This document shows, in pieces, positions 21,581 to 36,330 of a DNA stretch of 64,000 nt (position 1 is its first letter; every line of letters starts with the position of its first letter). The translations under genes and the position numbers were made by a program. The notes under the pieces were generated by a model that searched no databases, had not been told where the DNA came from, and saw nothing but the letters and a program-made list of their open reading frames with translations. Source of the DNA: Ptiloglossa arizonensis (lineage: Eukaryota; Arthropoda; Insecta; Hymenoptera; Colletidae); the NCBI RefSeq assembly GCF_051014685.1, contig NW_027478389.1:2418001-2482000 (forward strand), written 5' to 3'.

Positions 21581-22689
21581 CGAGATATGGGAGTTTGAAT
21601 CCAAGAAATGGTTGAGAAGGCAAAAAATTTTGCGCAATTCTGCTGCTCGAAACGCTTAACCAGATTGGCCTAGGGCAAAAATACACATACCGTTGTAATC
21701 GGGCGAGTTTCTACTTTCAGATGCAATAGGAATTTTTGGGTTAGGTCAATCCGTTCGCGAGATATGGGACTTTGAAGCTAAGAAATGTTTGACAAGACAA
21801 CAAATTTTTCGCAATTCTGCTTCTCCAAACGCTTAACCAGAATGGCCTAAGGAAAAAATACGCATACCGTTGTAATCGGTCGAGTTTCTACTTTCAGACG
21901 CAGAAGGAATTTTTGGGTTTGGTCAATCCGTTCGCGAGATATGGGAGTTTTAAGCTAAGAAATTGTTGAGAAGACAACAAATTTTTCGCAAATCTGCTGC
22001 TCCAAACGCTTAACCAGAACGGCCTAGGGAAAAGATACATATACCGTTGTAACCGGGCGAGTTACTACTTTCAGACGCAACAGGAATTTTTGGGTTAGGT
22101 CAATCCGTTCGCGAGATATGGGAGTTTGAAGCCAAGAAATGGTTGAGAAGGCAAAAAATTTTTCGCATTTCTGCTGCTCCAAACGCTTAACCAGAATGCC
22201 CTAGGGAAAAAATACACATACCGTTGTAATCGGGCGAGTTTCTACTTTCAGATGCAATAGGAATTTTGGATTAGGTCAATCCGTTCGCGAGATATGGGAG
22301 TTTGAAGCCAAGAAATGGTAGAGGAGGCAAAAAATTTTTCACAATTCTGCTGCTCCAAACGCTTAACCAGAGTGGCCTAGGGAAGAAATACACATACCGC
22401 TGTAATCGGGCGAGTTTCTACTTTCAGATGCAATAGGAATTTTTGGGTTAGGTCAATCCCTTCGCGAGATATGGGAGTTTGAAGCCAAGAAATGGTAGAG
22501 AAGGCAAAAAATTTTTCACAATTCTGCTGCTCCAAACGCTTAACCAGAATGGCCTAGGGAAAAAATACACATACCGCTGTAATCGGGCGAGTTTCTACTT
22601 TCAGATGCAATAGGAATTTTTGGTTAGGTCCATCCGTTCGCGAGATATGAGAGTTTGAAGCAAGAAATGGAAGAGAAGGCAAAAAATTT

Positions 22690-25600
22690 TTCGCAATTCT
22701 GCTGCTCCAAACGCTTAACCAGAATGGCCTAAGGAAAAAATACACATACCGTTGTAACCGGGCGTGTTTCTACTTTCAGACGCAACAGGAATTTTTGGGT
22801 TAGGTCAATCCGTTCGCGAGATATGGGAGTTTGAAGCCAAGAAATGGTTGAGAAGGCAAAAAATTTTTCACAATTCTGCTGCTCCAAACGCTTAACCAGA
22901 ATGGCCTAGGGAAAAAATACAGATACCGTTGTAATCGGGCGAGTTTCTACTTTCAGATGCAATAGGAATTTTTGGGTTAGGTCAATCCGTTCGCGAGAAA
23001 TGGGAGTTTGAAGCTAAGAAATGGTTGAGAAGACAACAAATTTTTCGCAGTTCTGCTGCCCCAAACGCTTAACCAGAATGGCCTAGGGAAAAAATACACA
23101 TACCGTTGTAATCGGGCGAGTTTCTACTTTCGGACGCAACAGGAATTTTTGGGTTAGGTCAATCCGTTCGCGAGATATGGGAGTTTGAAGCCAAGAAATG
23201 GTTGAGAAGGCAAAAAATTTTTCGCAATTCTGCTGCTCCAAACGCTTAACCAGAATGGCCTAGGGAAAAAATACACATACCGTTGTAATCGGGCGAGTTT
23301 CTACTTTCAGACGCAACAGGAATTTTTGGATTGGGTCAATCCGTTCGCGAGATATGGGAGCTTGAATCCAAGAAAGGGTTGAGAAAGCAAAAAATTTTTC
23401 GCAATTCTGCTGCTCCAAACGCTTAACCAGAATGGCCTAGGGAAAAAATACACATACCGTTGTAATCGGGCGAGTTTCTACTTTAAAATGCAACAGGAAT
23501 TTTTGGATTAGGACAATCCGTTCGCGAGATATTAGAGTTTGAATCTAAGAAATGGTTGAGAAGACAACAAATTTTTCGCAATTCTGCTGCTCCAAACGCT
23601 TAACCAGAATGGCCTAGGGAAAAATACGCATACCGTTGTAATCGGGCGAGTTTCTACTTTCAGACGCAGAAGGAATTTTTGGGTTTGGTCAATCCGTTCG
23701 CGAGATATGGGACTTTGAAGCTAAGAAATGGTTGAGAAGACAACAAATTTTTCGCAATTCTGCTGCTCCAAACGCTTAACCAGAATGGGCTAGGGAAAAA
23801 ATACACATACCGTTGTAATCGGGCGAGTTTCTACTTTCAGACGCAACAGGAATTTTTGGGTTAGGTCAATCCGTTCGCGAGATATGGGAGCTTGAAGCCA
23901 AGAAATGGTTGAGAAGGCAAAAAATTTTTCGCAATTCTGCTGCTCCAAACGCTTAATCAGAATGGCCTAGGGAAAAAATACACACACCGTTGTAATCGGG
24001 CGAGTTTCTTCTTTCAGACGCAACAGGAATTTTTGGGTTAGGTCAATCCGTTCGCGAGATATGGGAGTTTGAAGCCAAGAAATGGTTGAGAAGGCAAAAA
24101 ATTTTTCGCAATTCTGCTGCTCCAAACGCTTAACCAGAATGGCCTATGGAAAAAATACACATACCGTTGTAATCGGGCGAGTTTCTACTTTCAGATACAA
24201 TAGGAATTTTTGGGTTAGGTCAATCCGTTCGCGAGATATGGGAGTTTGAAGCCAAGAAATGGTTGAGAAGGCAAACAATTTTTCGCAATTCTGCTGCTCC
24301 AAACGCTTAACCAGAATGGCCTAGGGAAAAAATACACATACCGTTGTAATCGGGCGAGTTTCTACTTTCAGATGCAATAGGAATTTTTGGGTTAGGTCAA
24401 TCCGTTCGCGAGAAATGGGAGTTTGAAGCTAAGAAATGGTTGAGAAGACAACAAATTTTTCGCAGTTCTGCTGCTCCAAACGCTTAACCAGAATGGCCTA
24501 GGGAAAAAATACACATACCGTTGTAATCGGGCGAGTTTCTACTTTCAGATGCAATAGGAATTTTTTGGATAGGTCAATCCGTTCGCGAGATATGAGAGTT
24601 TGAAGCCAAGAAATGGTAGAGAAGGCAAAAAATTTTTCACAATTCTGCTGCTCCAACCGCTTAACCAGAATGCCCTAGGGAAAAAATACACATACCGTTG
24701 TAATCGGGCGAGTTTCTACTTTCAGATGCAATAGGAATTTTGGATTAGGTCAATCCGTTCGCGAGATATGGGAGTTTGAAGACAAGAAATGGTTGAGAAG
24801 GCAAAAAATTTTTCGCAATTCTGCTGCTCCAAACGCTTAACCAGAATGGCCTAAGGAAAAAATACACATACCGTTGTAACCGGGCGAGTTTCTACTTTCA
24901 GACGCAACAGGAATTTTTGGGTTAGGTCAATCCGTTCGCGAGATATGGGAGTTTGAAGCCAAGAAATGGTTGAGAAGGCAAAAAATTTTTCGCAATTCTG
25001 CTGCTCCAAACGCTTAACCAGAATGGCCTAGGGAAAAAATACAGATACCGTTGTAATCGGGCGAGTTTCTACTTTCAGATGCAATAGGAATTTTTGGGTT
25101 AGGTCAATCCGTTCGCGAGAAATGGGAGTTTGAAGCTAAGAAATGGTTGAGAAGACAACAAATTTTTCGCAGTTCTGCTGCTCCAAACGCTTAACCAGAA
25201 TGGCCTAGGGAAAAAATACACATACCGTTGTAATCGGGCGAGTTTCTACTTTCAGACGCAACAGGAATTTTTGGGTTAGGTCAATCCGTTCGCGAGATAT
25301 GGGAGTTTGAAGCCAAGAAATGGTTGAGAAGGCAAAAAATTTTTCGCAATTCTGCTGCTCCAAACGCTTAACCAGAATGGCCTAGGGAAAAAATACACAT
25401 ACCGTTGTAATCGGGCGAGTTTCTACTTTCAGACGCAACAGGAATTTTTGGATTGGGTCAATCCGTTCGCGAGATATGGGAGCTTGAATCCAAGAAAGGG
25501 TTGAGAAAGCAAAAAATTTTTCGCAATTCTGCTGCTCCAAACGCTTAACCAGAATGGCCTAGGGAAAAAGTACACATACCTTTGTAATCGGGCGAGTTTC

Positions 25601-26440
25601 TACTTTAAAATGCAACGGGAATTTTTGGATTAGGACAATCCGTTCGCGAGATATTAGAGTTTGAATCTAAGAAATGGTTGAGAAGACAACAAATTTTTCG
25701 CAATTCTGCTGCTCCAAACGCTTAACCAGAATGGCCTAGGGAAAAATACGCATACCGTTGTAATCGGGCGAGTTTCTACTTTCAGACGCAGAAGGAATTT
25801 TTGGGTTTGGTCAATCCGTTCGCGAGATATGGGACTTTGAAGCTAAGAAATGGTTGAGAAGACAACAAATTTTTCGCAATTCTGCTGCTCCAAACGCTTA
25901 ACCAGAATGGGCTAGGGAAAAAATACACATACCGCTGTAATCGGGCGAGTTTCTACTTTCAGACGCAACAGGAATTTTTGGGTTAGGTCAATCCGTTCGC
26001 GAGATATGGGAGCTTGAAGCCAAGAAATGGTTGAGAAGGCAAAAAAGTTTTCGCAATTCTGCTGCTCCAAACGCTTAATCAGAATGGCCTAGGGAAAAAA
26101 TACACATACCATTGTAATCGGGCGAGTTTCTCCTTTCAGACGCAACAGGAATTTTTGGGTTAGGTCAATCCGTTCGCGAGATATGGGAGTTTGAAGCCAA
26201 GAAATGGTTGAGAAGGCAAAAAATTTTTCGCAATTCTGCTGCTCCAAACGCTTAACCAGAATGGCCTATGGAAAAAATACACATACCGTTGTAATCGGGC
26301 GAGTTTCTACTTTCAGATACAATAGGAATTTTTGGGTAAGGTCAATCCGTTCGCGAGATATGGGAGTTTGAAGCCAAGAAATGGTTGAGAAGGCAAAAAA
26401 TTTTTCGCAATTCTGCTGCTCCAAACGCTTAACCAGAATG
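22690..26440 (+). repeat. 12-monomer higher-order duplication, about 2122 bp per copy
   Basis: The divergent monomer marker GATATTAGAG lies at 23528 and 25650, and GTTGTAACCGGGCG at 22751 and 24872. The order of intervening monomers agrees. The end points are approximate. Copy 2 shows several private substitutions, so it is somewhat older than the 10-mer and 7-mer duplications. Confidence 0.82.
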
Positions 26441-28399
26441 GCCTAGGGAAAAAATACACATACCGTTGTAATCGGGCGAGTTTCTACTTTCAGATGCAAT
26501 AGGAATTTTTGGGTTAGGTCAATCCGTTCGCGAGATATGGGAGTTTGAAGCCAAGAAATGGTTGAGAAGGCAAAAAATTTTTCGCAATTCTGCTGCTCCA
26601 AACGCTTAACCAGAATGGCCTAGGGAAAAAATACACATACCGTTGTAATCGGGAGAGTTTCTACTTTCAGATGCAATAGGAATTCTTGGGTTAGGTCAAT
26701 CCGTTCGCGAGATATGGGACTTTGAAGCTAAGAAATGGTTGAGAAGACAACAAATTTTTCGCACTTCTGCTGCTCCAATCGCTGAACCAAAATGGCCTAG
26801 GGGAAAAATACACGTACCGTTGTAATCGGGCGAGTTTCTGCTTTCAAATGCAATAGGAATTTTTTGGGTTAGGTCAATCCGTTCGCGAGATATGGGGGAT
26901 TTAAGCCAAGAAATGTTTGAGGAGACAACAAATTTTTCGCACTTCTGCTGCTCCAAACGCTTAACCAGAACGGCCTAGGGAAAAGATACACATACCGTTG
27001 TAATCGGGCGAGTTTCTACTTTCAGATGCAATAGGAATTTTTGGGTTAGGTCAATCCGTTCGCGAGAAATGGGAGTTTGAAGCTAAGAAATGGTTGAGAA
27101 GACAACAAATTTTTCGCAGTTCTGCTGCTCCAAACGCTTAACCAGAATGGCCTAGGGAAAAAATACACATACCGTTGTAATCGGGCGAGTTTCTATTATA
27201 CTTTCAGACGCAACAGGAATTTTTGGGTTAGGTCAATCCGTTCGCGAGATATGGGAGTTTGAAGCCAAGAAATGGTTGAGAAGGCAAAAAATTTTTCGCA
27301 ATTCTGCTGCTCCAAACGCTTAACCAGAATGGCCTAGGGAAAAAATACACATACCGTTGTAATAGGGCGAGTTTCTACTTTCAGATGCAATAGGAATTTT
27401 TTGGATAGGTCAATCCGTTCGCGAGATATGAGAGTTTGAAGCCAAGAAATGGTAGAGAAGGCAAAAAATTTTTCACAATTCTGCTGCTCCAAACGCTTAA
27501 TCAGAATGGCCTAGGGAAAAAATACACATACCGTTGTAATCGGGCGAGTTTCTACTTTCAGATACAATAGGAATTTTTGGGTTAGGTCAATCCGTTCGCG
27601 AGGTATGGGAGTTTGAAACCAAGAAATGGTTGAGAAGGCAAAAAATTTTTCGCAATTTTGCTGCTCCAAAAGCTTAACCAGAATGACCTAGGGAAAAATA
27701 CGCATACCGTTGTAATCGGGCTAGTTTCTACTTTCAGACGCAGAATGAATTTTTGGGTTTGGTCAATCCGTTCGCGAGATATGGGACTTTGAAGCTAAGA
27801 AATGGTGAGAAGACAACAAATTTTTCGTAATTCTGCTGCTCCAAACGCTTAACCAGAATGGGCTAGGGAAAAAATACACATACCGTTGTAATCGGGCGAG
27901 TTTCTACTTTCAGACGCAACAGGAATTTTTGGGTTAGGTCAATCCGTTCGCGAGATATGGGAGCTTGAAGCCAAGAAATGGTTGAGAAGGCAAAAAATTT
28001 TTCGCAATTCTGCTGCTCCAAACGCTTAATCAGAATGGCCTAGGGAAAAAATACACACACCGTTGTAATCGGGCGAGTTTCTTCTTTCAGACGCAACAGG
28101 AATTTTTGGGTTAGGTCAATCCGTTCGCGAGATATGGGAGTTTGAAGCCAAGAAATGGTTGAGAAGGCAAAAAATTTTTCGCAATTCTGCTGCTCCAAAC
28201 GCTTAACCAGAATGGCCTATGGAAAAAATACACATACCGTTGTAATCGGGCGAGTTTCTACTTTCAGATACAATAGGAATTTTTGGGTTAGGTCAATCCG
28301 TTCGCGAGATATGGGAGTTTGAAGCCAAGAAATGGTTGAGAAGGCAAACAATTTTTCGCAATTCTGCTGCTCCAAACGCTTAACCAGAATGGCCTAGGG

Positions 28400-31300
28400 A
28401 AAAAATACACATACCGTTGTAATCGGGCGAGTTTCTACTTTCAGACGCAACAGGAATTTTTGGATTGGGTCAATCCGTTCGCGAGATATGGGAGCTTGAA
28501 TCCAAGAAAGGGTTGAGAAAGCAAAAAATTTTTCGCAATTCTGCTGCTCCAAACGCTTAACCAGAATGGCCTAGGGAAAAAATACACATACCGTTGTAAT
28601 CGGGCGAGTTTCTACTTTAAAATGCAACAGGAATTTTTGGATTAGGACAATCCGTTCGCGAGATATTAGAGTTTGAAACTAAGAAATGGTTGAGAAGACA
28701 ACAAATTTTTCGCAATTCTGCTGCTCCAAACGCTTAACCAGAATGGCCTAGGGAAAAAATACACATACCGTTGTAATCGGGCGAGTTTCTATTATACTTT
28801 CAGACGCAACAGGAATTTTTGGGTTAGGTCAATCCGTTCGCGAGATATGGGAGTTTGAAGCCAAGAAATGGTTGAGAAGGCAAAAAATTTTTCGCAATTC
28901 TGCTGCTCCAAACGCTTAACCAGAATGGCCTAGGGAAAAAATACACATACCGTTGTAATCGGGCGAGTTTCTACTTTCAGATGCAATAGGAATTTTTTGG
29001 ATAGGTCAATCCGTTCGCGAGATATGAGAGTTTGAAGCCAAGAAATGGTAGAGAAGGCAAAAAATTTTTCACAATTCTGCTGCTCCAACCGCTTAACCAG
29101 AATGCCCTAGGGAAAAAATACACATACCGTTGTAATCGGGCGAGTTTCTACTTTCAGATGCAATAGGAATTTTGGATTAGGTCAATCCGTTCGCGAGATA
29201 TGGGAGATTGAAGACAAGAAATGGTTGAGAAGGCAAAAAATTTTTCGCAATTCTGCTGCTCCAAACGCTTAACCAGAATGGCCTAAGGAAAAAATACACA
29301 TACCGTTGTAATCGGGCGAGTTTCTACTTTCAGATGCAACAGGAATTTTTGGGTTAGGTCAATCCGTTCGCGAGGTATGGGAGTTTGAAACCAAGAAATG
29401 GTTGAGAAGGCAAAAAATTTTTCGCAATTTTGCTGCTCCAAAAGCTTAACCAGAATGACCTAGGGAAAAAATACACATACCGTTGTATTTGGGCGAGTTT
29501 CTACTTTCAGATGCAATAGGAATTTTTTGGTTAGGTCAATCCGTTCGCGAGATATGGGAGTTTGAAGCCAAGAAATGGTAGAGAAGGCAAAAAATTTTTC
29601 ACAATTCTGCTGCTCCAAACGCTTAACCAGAGTGGCCTAGGGAAAAAATACACATACCGCTGTAATCGGGCGAGTTTCTACTTTCAGATGCAATAGGAAT
29701 TTTTGGTTAGGTCCATCCGTTCGCGAGATATGGGAGTTTGAATCCAAGAAACGGTTGAGAAGGCAACAAATTTTTCGCACTTCTGCTGCTCCAATCGCTT
29801 AACCAAAATGGCCTAGGGGAAAAATGCACGTACCGTTGTAATCGGGCTAGTTTCTACTTTCAAATGCAATAGGAATTTTTGGGTTAGGTCAATCCGTTCG
29901 CGAGATATGGGAGTTTTAACCTAAGAAATGGTTGAGAAGACAACAAATTTTTCGCAATTCTGCTGCTCCAAACGCTTAACCAGAACGGCCTAGGGAAAAA
30001 ATACATATACCGTTGTAATCGGGCGAGTTTCTACTTTCAGACGCAGAAGGAATTTTTGGGTTTGGTCAATCCGTTCGCGAGATATGGGACTTTGAAGCTA
30101 AGAAATTGTTGAGAAGACAACAAATTTTTCGCAATTCTGCTGCTCCAAACGCTTGACCAGAATGCCCTAGGGAAAAAATACAGATACCGTTGTAATCGGG
30201 CGAGTTTCTACTTTCAGACGCAGAAGGAATTTTTGGGTTTGGTCAATCCGTTCGCGAGATATGGGACTTTGAAGCTAAGAAATGGTTGAGAAGACAACAA
30301 ATTTTTCGCAATTCTGCTGCTCCAAACGCTTAACCAGAATGGCCTAGGGAAAAAATACACATACCGTTGTAATCGGGCGAGTTTCTACTTTCAGACGCAA
30401 CAGGAATTTTTGGGTTAGGTAAATCCGTTCGCGAGATATGGGAGTTTGAAGCCAAGAAATGGTTGAGAAGGCAAAAAATTTTTCGCAATTCTGCTGCTCC
30501 AAACGCTTAACCAGAATGGCCTAGGGAAAAAATACACATACCGTTGTAATCGGGCGAGTTTCTACTTTCAGACGCAACAGGAATTTTTGGATTGGGTCAA
30601 TCCGTTCGCGAGATATGGGAGCTTGAATCCAAGAAAGGGTTGAGAAAGCAAAAAATTTTTCGCAATTCTGCTGCTCCAAACGCTTAACCAGAATGGCCTA
30701 GGGAAAAAATACACATACCGTTGTAATCGGGCGAGTTTCTACTATAAAATGCAACAGGAATTTTTGGATTAGGACAATCCGTTCGCGAGATATTAGAGTT
30801 TGAATCTAAGAAATGGTTGAGAAGACAACAAATTTTTCGCAATTCTGCTGCTCCAAACGCTTAACCAGAATGGCCTAGGGAAAAAATACACATACCGTTG
30901 TAATCGGGCGAGTTTCTATTATACTTTCAGACGCAACAGGAATTTTTGGGTTAGGTCAATCCGTTCGCGAGATATGGGAGTTTGAAGCCAAGAAATGGTT
31001 GAGAAGGCGAAAAATTTTTCGCAATTCTGCTGCTCCAAACGCTTAACCAGAATGGCCTAGGGAAAAAATACACATACCGTTGTAATCGGGCGAGTTTCTA
31101 CTTTCAGATGCAATAGGAATTTTTTGGATAGGTCAATCCGTTCGCGAGATATGAGAGTTTGAAGCCAAGAAATGGTAGAGAAGGCAAAAAATTTTTCACA
31201 ATTCTGCTGCTCCAACCGCTTAACCAGAATGCCCTAGGGAAAAAATACACATACCGTTGTAATCGGGCGAGTTTCTACTTTCAGATGCAATAGGAATTTT

Positions 31301-32460
31301 GGATTAGGTCAATCCGTTCGCGAGATATGGGAGATTGAAGACAAGAAATGGTTGAGAAGGCAAAAAATTTTTCGCAATTCTGCTGCTCCAAACGCTTAAC
31401 CAGAATGGCCTAAGGAAAAAATACACATACCGTTGTAATCGGGCGAGTTTCTACTTTCAGATGCAACAGGAATTTTTGGGTTAGGTCAATCCGTTCGCGA
31501 GGTATGGGAGTTTGAAACCAAGAAATGGTTGAGAAGGCAAAAAATTTTTCGCAATTTTGCTGCTCCAAAAGCTTAACCAGAATGACCTAGGGAAAAAATA
31601 CACATACCGTTGTATTTGGGCGAGTTTCTACTTTCAGATGCAATAGGAATTTTTTGGTTAGGTCAATCCGTTCGCGAGATATGGGAGTTTGAAGCCAAGA
31701 AATGGTAGAGAAGGCAAAAAATTTTTCACAATTCTGCTGCTCCAAACGCTTAACCAGAGTGGCCTAGGGAAAAAATACACATACCGCTGTAATCGGTCGA
31801 GTTTCTACTTTCAGATGCAATAGGAATTTTTGGTTAGGTCCATCCGTTCGCGAGATATGGGAGTTTGAATCCAAGAAATGGTTGAGAAGGCAACAAATTT
31901 TTCGCACTTCTGCTGCTCCAATCGCTTAACCAAAATGGCCTAGGGGAAAAATGCACGTACCGTTGTAATCGGGCTAGTTTCTACTTTCAAATGCAATAGG
32001 AATTTTTGGGTTAGGTCAATCCGTTCGCGAGATATGGGAGTTTTAAGCTAAGAAATGGTTGAGAAGACAACAAATTTTTCGCAATTCTGCTGCTCCAAAC
32101 GCTTAACCAGAACGGCCTAGGGAAAAAATACATATACCGTTGTAATCGGGCGAGTTTCTACTTTCAGACGCAGAAGGAATTTTTGGGTTTGGTCAATCCG
32201 TTCGCGAGATATGGGACTTTGAAGCTAAGAAATTGTTGAGAAGACAACAAATTTTTCGCAATTCTGCTGCTCCAAACGCTTGACCAGAATGCCCTAGGGA
32301 AAAAATACAGATACCGTTGTAATCGGGCGAGTTTCTACTTTCAGACGCAGAAGGAATTTTTGAGTTTGGTCAATCCGTTCGCGAGATATGGGACTTTGAA
32401 GCTAAGAAATGGTTGAGAAGACAACAAATTTTTCGCAATTCTGCTGCTCCAAACGCTTAA
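28400..32460 (+). repeat. 12-monomer higher-order duplication, about 2127 bp per copy
   Basis: GATATTAGAG at 28662 and 30789 and AGAAATTGTTGAG at 30101 and 32228 are both spaced 2127 bp. Each copy contains one monomer with a 5-bp TTATA insertion (about 28791 and 30918), which makes the block 5 bp longer than a multiple of the monomer predicts. Limits are approximate. Confidence 0.88.
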
Positions 32461-32769
32461 CCAGAATGGGCTAGGGAAAAAATACACATACCGTCGTAAT
32501 CGCGCGAGTTTCTACTTTCAGACGCAACAGGAATTTTTGGGTTATGTCAATCCGTTCGCGAGATATGGGAGCTTGAAGCCAAGTAATGGTTGAGAAGGCA
32601 AAAAATTTTTCGCAATTCTGCTGCTCCAAACGCTTAATCAGAATGGCCTAGGGAAAAAATACACATACCGTTGTAATCGGGCGAGTTTCTCCTTTCAGAC
32701 GCAACAGGAATTTTTGGGTTAGGTCAATCCGTTCGCGAGATATGGGAGTTTGAAGCCAAGAAATGGTTG

Positions 32770-35700
32770 AGAAGGCAAAAAATTTTTCGCAATTCTGCTG
32801 CTCCAAACGCTTAACCAGAATGGCCTATGGAAAAAATACACATACCGTTGTAATCGGGCGAGTTTCTACTTTCAGATGCAATAGGAATTTTTGGGATAGG
32901 TCAATCCGTTCGCGAGATATGAGAGTTTGAAGCCAAGAAATGGTAGAGAAGGCAAAAAATTTTTCACAATTCTGCTGCTCCAACCGCTTAACCAGAATGG
33001 CCTAGGGAAAAAATACACATACCGTTGTAATCGGGCGAGTTTCTACTTTCAGATGCAATAGGAATTTTGGATTAGGTCAATCCGTTCGCGAGATATTGGA
33101 GTTTGAAGACAAGAAATGGTTGAGAAGGCAAAAAATTTTTCGCAATTCTGCTGCTCCAAACGCTTAACCAGAATGGCCTATGGAAAAAATACACATACCG
33201 TTGTAATCGGGCGAGTTTCTACTTTCAGATGCAACAGGAATTTTTGGGTTAGGTCAATCCGTTCGCGAGATATGGGAGTTTGAAACCAAGAAATGGTTGA
33301 GAAGGCAAAAAATTTTTCGCAATTCTGCTGCTCCAAACGCTTAATCAGAATGGCCTAGGGAAAAACTACACATACCGTTGTAATCGGGCGAGTTTCTCCT
33401 TTCAGACGCAACAGGAATTTTTGGGTTAGGTCAATCCGTTCGCGAGATATGGGAGTTTGAAGCCAAGAAATGGTTGAGAAGGCAAAAAATTTTTCGCAAT
33501 TCTGCTGCTCCAAACGCTTAACCAGAATGGCCTATGGAAAAAATACACATACCGTTGTAATCGGGCGAGTTTCTACTTTCAGATACAATAGGAATTTTTG
33601 GGTTAGGTCAATCCGTTCGCGAGATATGGGAGTTTGAAGCCAAGAAATGGTTGAGAAGGCAAAAAATTTTTCGCAATTCTGCTGCTCCAAACGCTTAACC
33701 AGAATGGCCTAGGGAAAAAATACACATACCGCTGTAATCGGGCGAGTTTCTACTTTCAGATGCAATAGGAATTTTTGGGTTAGGTCAATCCGTTCGCGAG
33801 AAATGGGAGTTTGAAGCTAAGAAATGGTTGAGAAGACAACAAATTTTTCGCAGTTCTGCTGCTCCAAACGCTTAACCAGAATGGCCTAGGGTAAAAATAC
33901 ACATACCGTTGTAATCGCGCGAGTTTCTACTTTCAGACGCAACAGGAATTTTTGGGTTATGTCAATCCGTTCGCGAGATATGGGAGCTTGAAGCCAAGTA
34001 ATGGTTGAGAAGGCAAAAAATTTTTCGCAATTCTGCTGCTCCAAACGCTTAATCAGAATGGCCTAGGGAAAAAATACACATACCGTTGTAATCGGGCGAG
34101 TTTCTCCTTTCAGACGCAACAGGAATTTTTGGGTTAGGTCAATCCGTTCGCGAGATATGGGAGTTTGAAGCCAAGAAATGGTTGAGAAGGCAAAAAATTT
34201 TTCGCAATTCTGCTGCTCCAAACGCTTAACCAGAATGGCCTATGGAAAAAATACACATACCGTTGTAATCGGGCGAGTTTCTACTTTCAGATGCAATAGG
34301 AATTTTTGGGATAGGTCAATCCGTTCGCGAGATATGAGAGTTTGAAGCCAAGAAATGGTAGAGAAGGCAAAAAATTTTTCACAATTCTGCTGCTCCAACC
34401 GCTTAACCAGAATGGCCTAGGGAAAAAATACACATACCGTTGTAATCGGGCGAGTTTCTACTTTCAGATGCAACAGGAATTTTTGGGTTAGGTCAATCCG
34501 TTCGCGAGATATGGGAGTTTGAAACCAAGAAATGGTTGAGAAGGCAAAAAATTTTTCGCAATTCTGCTGCTCCAAACGCTTAACCAGAATGGCCTATGGA
34601 AAAAATACACATACCGTTGTAATCGGGCGAGTTTCTACTTTCAGATGCAATAGGAATTTTTGGGATAGGTCAATCCGTTCGCGAGATATGGGAGTTTGAA
34701 GCCAAGAAATGGTAGAGAAGGCAAAAAATTTTTCACAATTCTGCTGCTCCAACCGCTTAACCAGAATGGCCTAGGGAAAAAATACACATACCGTTGTAAT
34801 CGGGCGAGTTTCTACTTTCAGATGCAATAGGAATTTTGGATTAGGTCAATCCGTTCGCGAGATATTGGAGTTTGAAGACAAGAAATGGTTGAGAAGGCAA
34901 AAAATTTTTCGCAATTCTGCTGCTCCAAACGCTTAACCAGAATGGCCTATGGAAAAAATACACATACCGTTGTAATCGGGCGAGTTTCTACTTTCAGATG
35001 CAACAGGAATTTTTGGGTTAGGTCAATCCGTTCGCGAGATATGGGAGTTTGAAACCAAGAAATGGTTGAGAAGGCAAAAAATTTTTCGCAATTCTGCTGC
35101 TCCAAACGCTTAATCAGAATGGCCTAGGGAAAAACTACACATACCGTTGTAATCGGGCGAGTTTCTCCTTTCAGACGCAACAGGAATTTTTGGGTTAGGT
35201 CAATCCGTTCGCGAGATATGGGAGTTTGAAGCCAAGAAATGGTTGAGAAGGCAAAAAATTTTTCGCAATTCTGCTGCTCCAAACGCTTAACCAGAATGGC
35301 CTATGGAAAAAATACACATACCGTTGTAATCGGGCGAGTTTCTACTTTCAGATACAATAGGAATTTTTGGGTTAGGTCAATCCGTTCGCGAGATATGGGA
35401 GTTTGAAGCCAAGAAATGGTTGAGAAGGCAAAAAATTTTTCGCAATTCTGCTGCTCCAAACGCTTAACCAGAATGGCCTAGGGAAAAAATACACATACCG
35501 CTGTAATCGGGCGAGTTTCTACTTTCAGATGCAATAGGAATTTTTGGGTTAGGTCAATCCGTTCGCGAGAAATGGGAGTTTGAAGCTAAGAAATGGTTGA
35601 GAAGACAACAAATTTTTCGCAGTTCTGCTGCTCCAAACGCTTAACCAGAATGGCCTAGGGTAAAAATACACATACCGTTGTAATCGCGCGAGTTTCTACT

Positions 35701-36330
35701 TTCAGACGCAACAGGAATTTTTGGGTTATGTCAATCCGTTCGCGAGATATGGGAGCTTGAAGCCAAGTAATGGTTGAGAAGGCAAAAAATTTTTCGCAAT
35801 TCTGCTGCTCCAAACGCTTAATCAGAATGGCCTAGGGAAAAAATACACATACCGTTGTAATCGGGCGAGTTTCTCCTTTCAGACGCAACAGGAATTTTTG
35901 GGTTAGGTCAATCCGTTCGCGAGATATGGGAGTTTGAAGCCAAGAAATGGTTGAGAAGGCAAAAAATTTTTCGCAATTCTGCTGCTCCAAACGCTTAACC
36001 AGAATGGCCTATGGAAAAAATACACATACCGTTGTAATCGGGCGAGTTTCTACTTTCAGATGCAATAGGAATTTTTGGGATAGGTCAATCCGTTCGCGAG
36101 ATATGAGAGTTTGAAGCCAAGAAATGGTAGAGAAGGCAAAAAATTTTTCACAATTCTGCTGCTCCAACCGCTTAACCAGAATGGCCTAGGGAAAAAATAC
36201 ACATACCGTTGTAATCGGGCGAGTTTCTACTTTCAGATGCAACAGGAATTTTTGGGTTAGGTCAATCCGTTCGCGAGATATGGGAGTTTGAAACCAAGAA
36301 ATGGTTGAGAAGGCAAAAAATTTTTCGCAA
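32770..36330 (+). repeat. 10-monomer higher-order duplication, 1769 bp per copy
   Basis: GGGATAGG lies at 32893 and 34662, AAAACTACACATACC at 33362 and 35131, and GTTATGTCAATCC at 33956 and 35725, all 1769 bp apart. Sequence between the markers appears almost identical. A further partial repeat at about 36300-36900 resembles 35060-35660 with a 7-monomer shift. Confidence 0.9.
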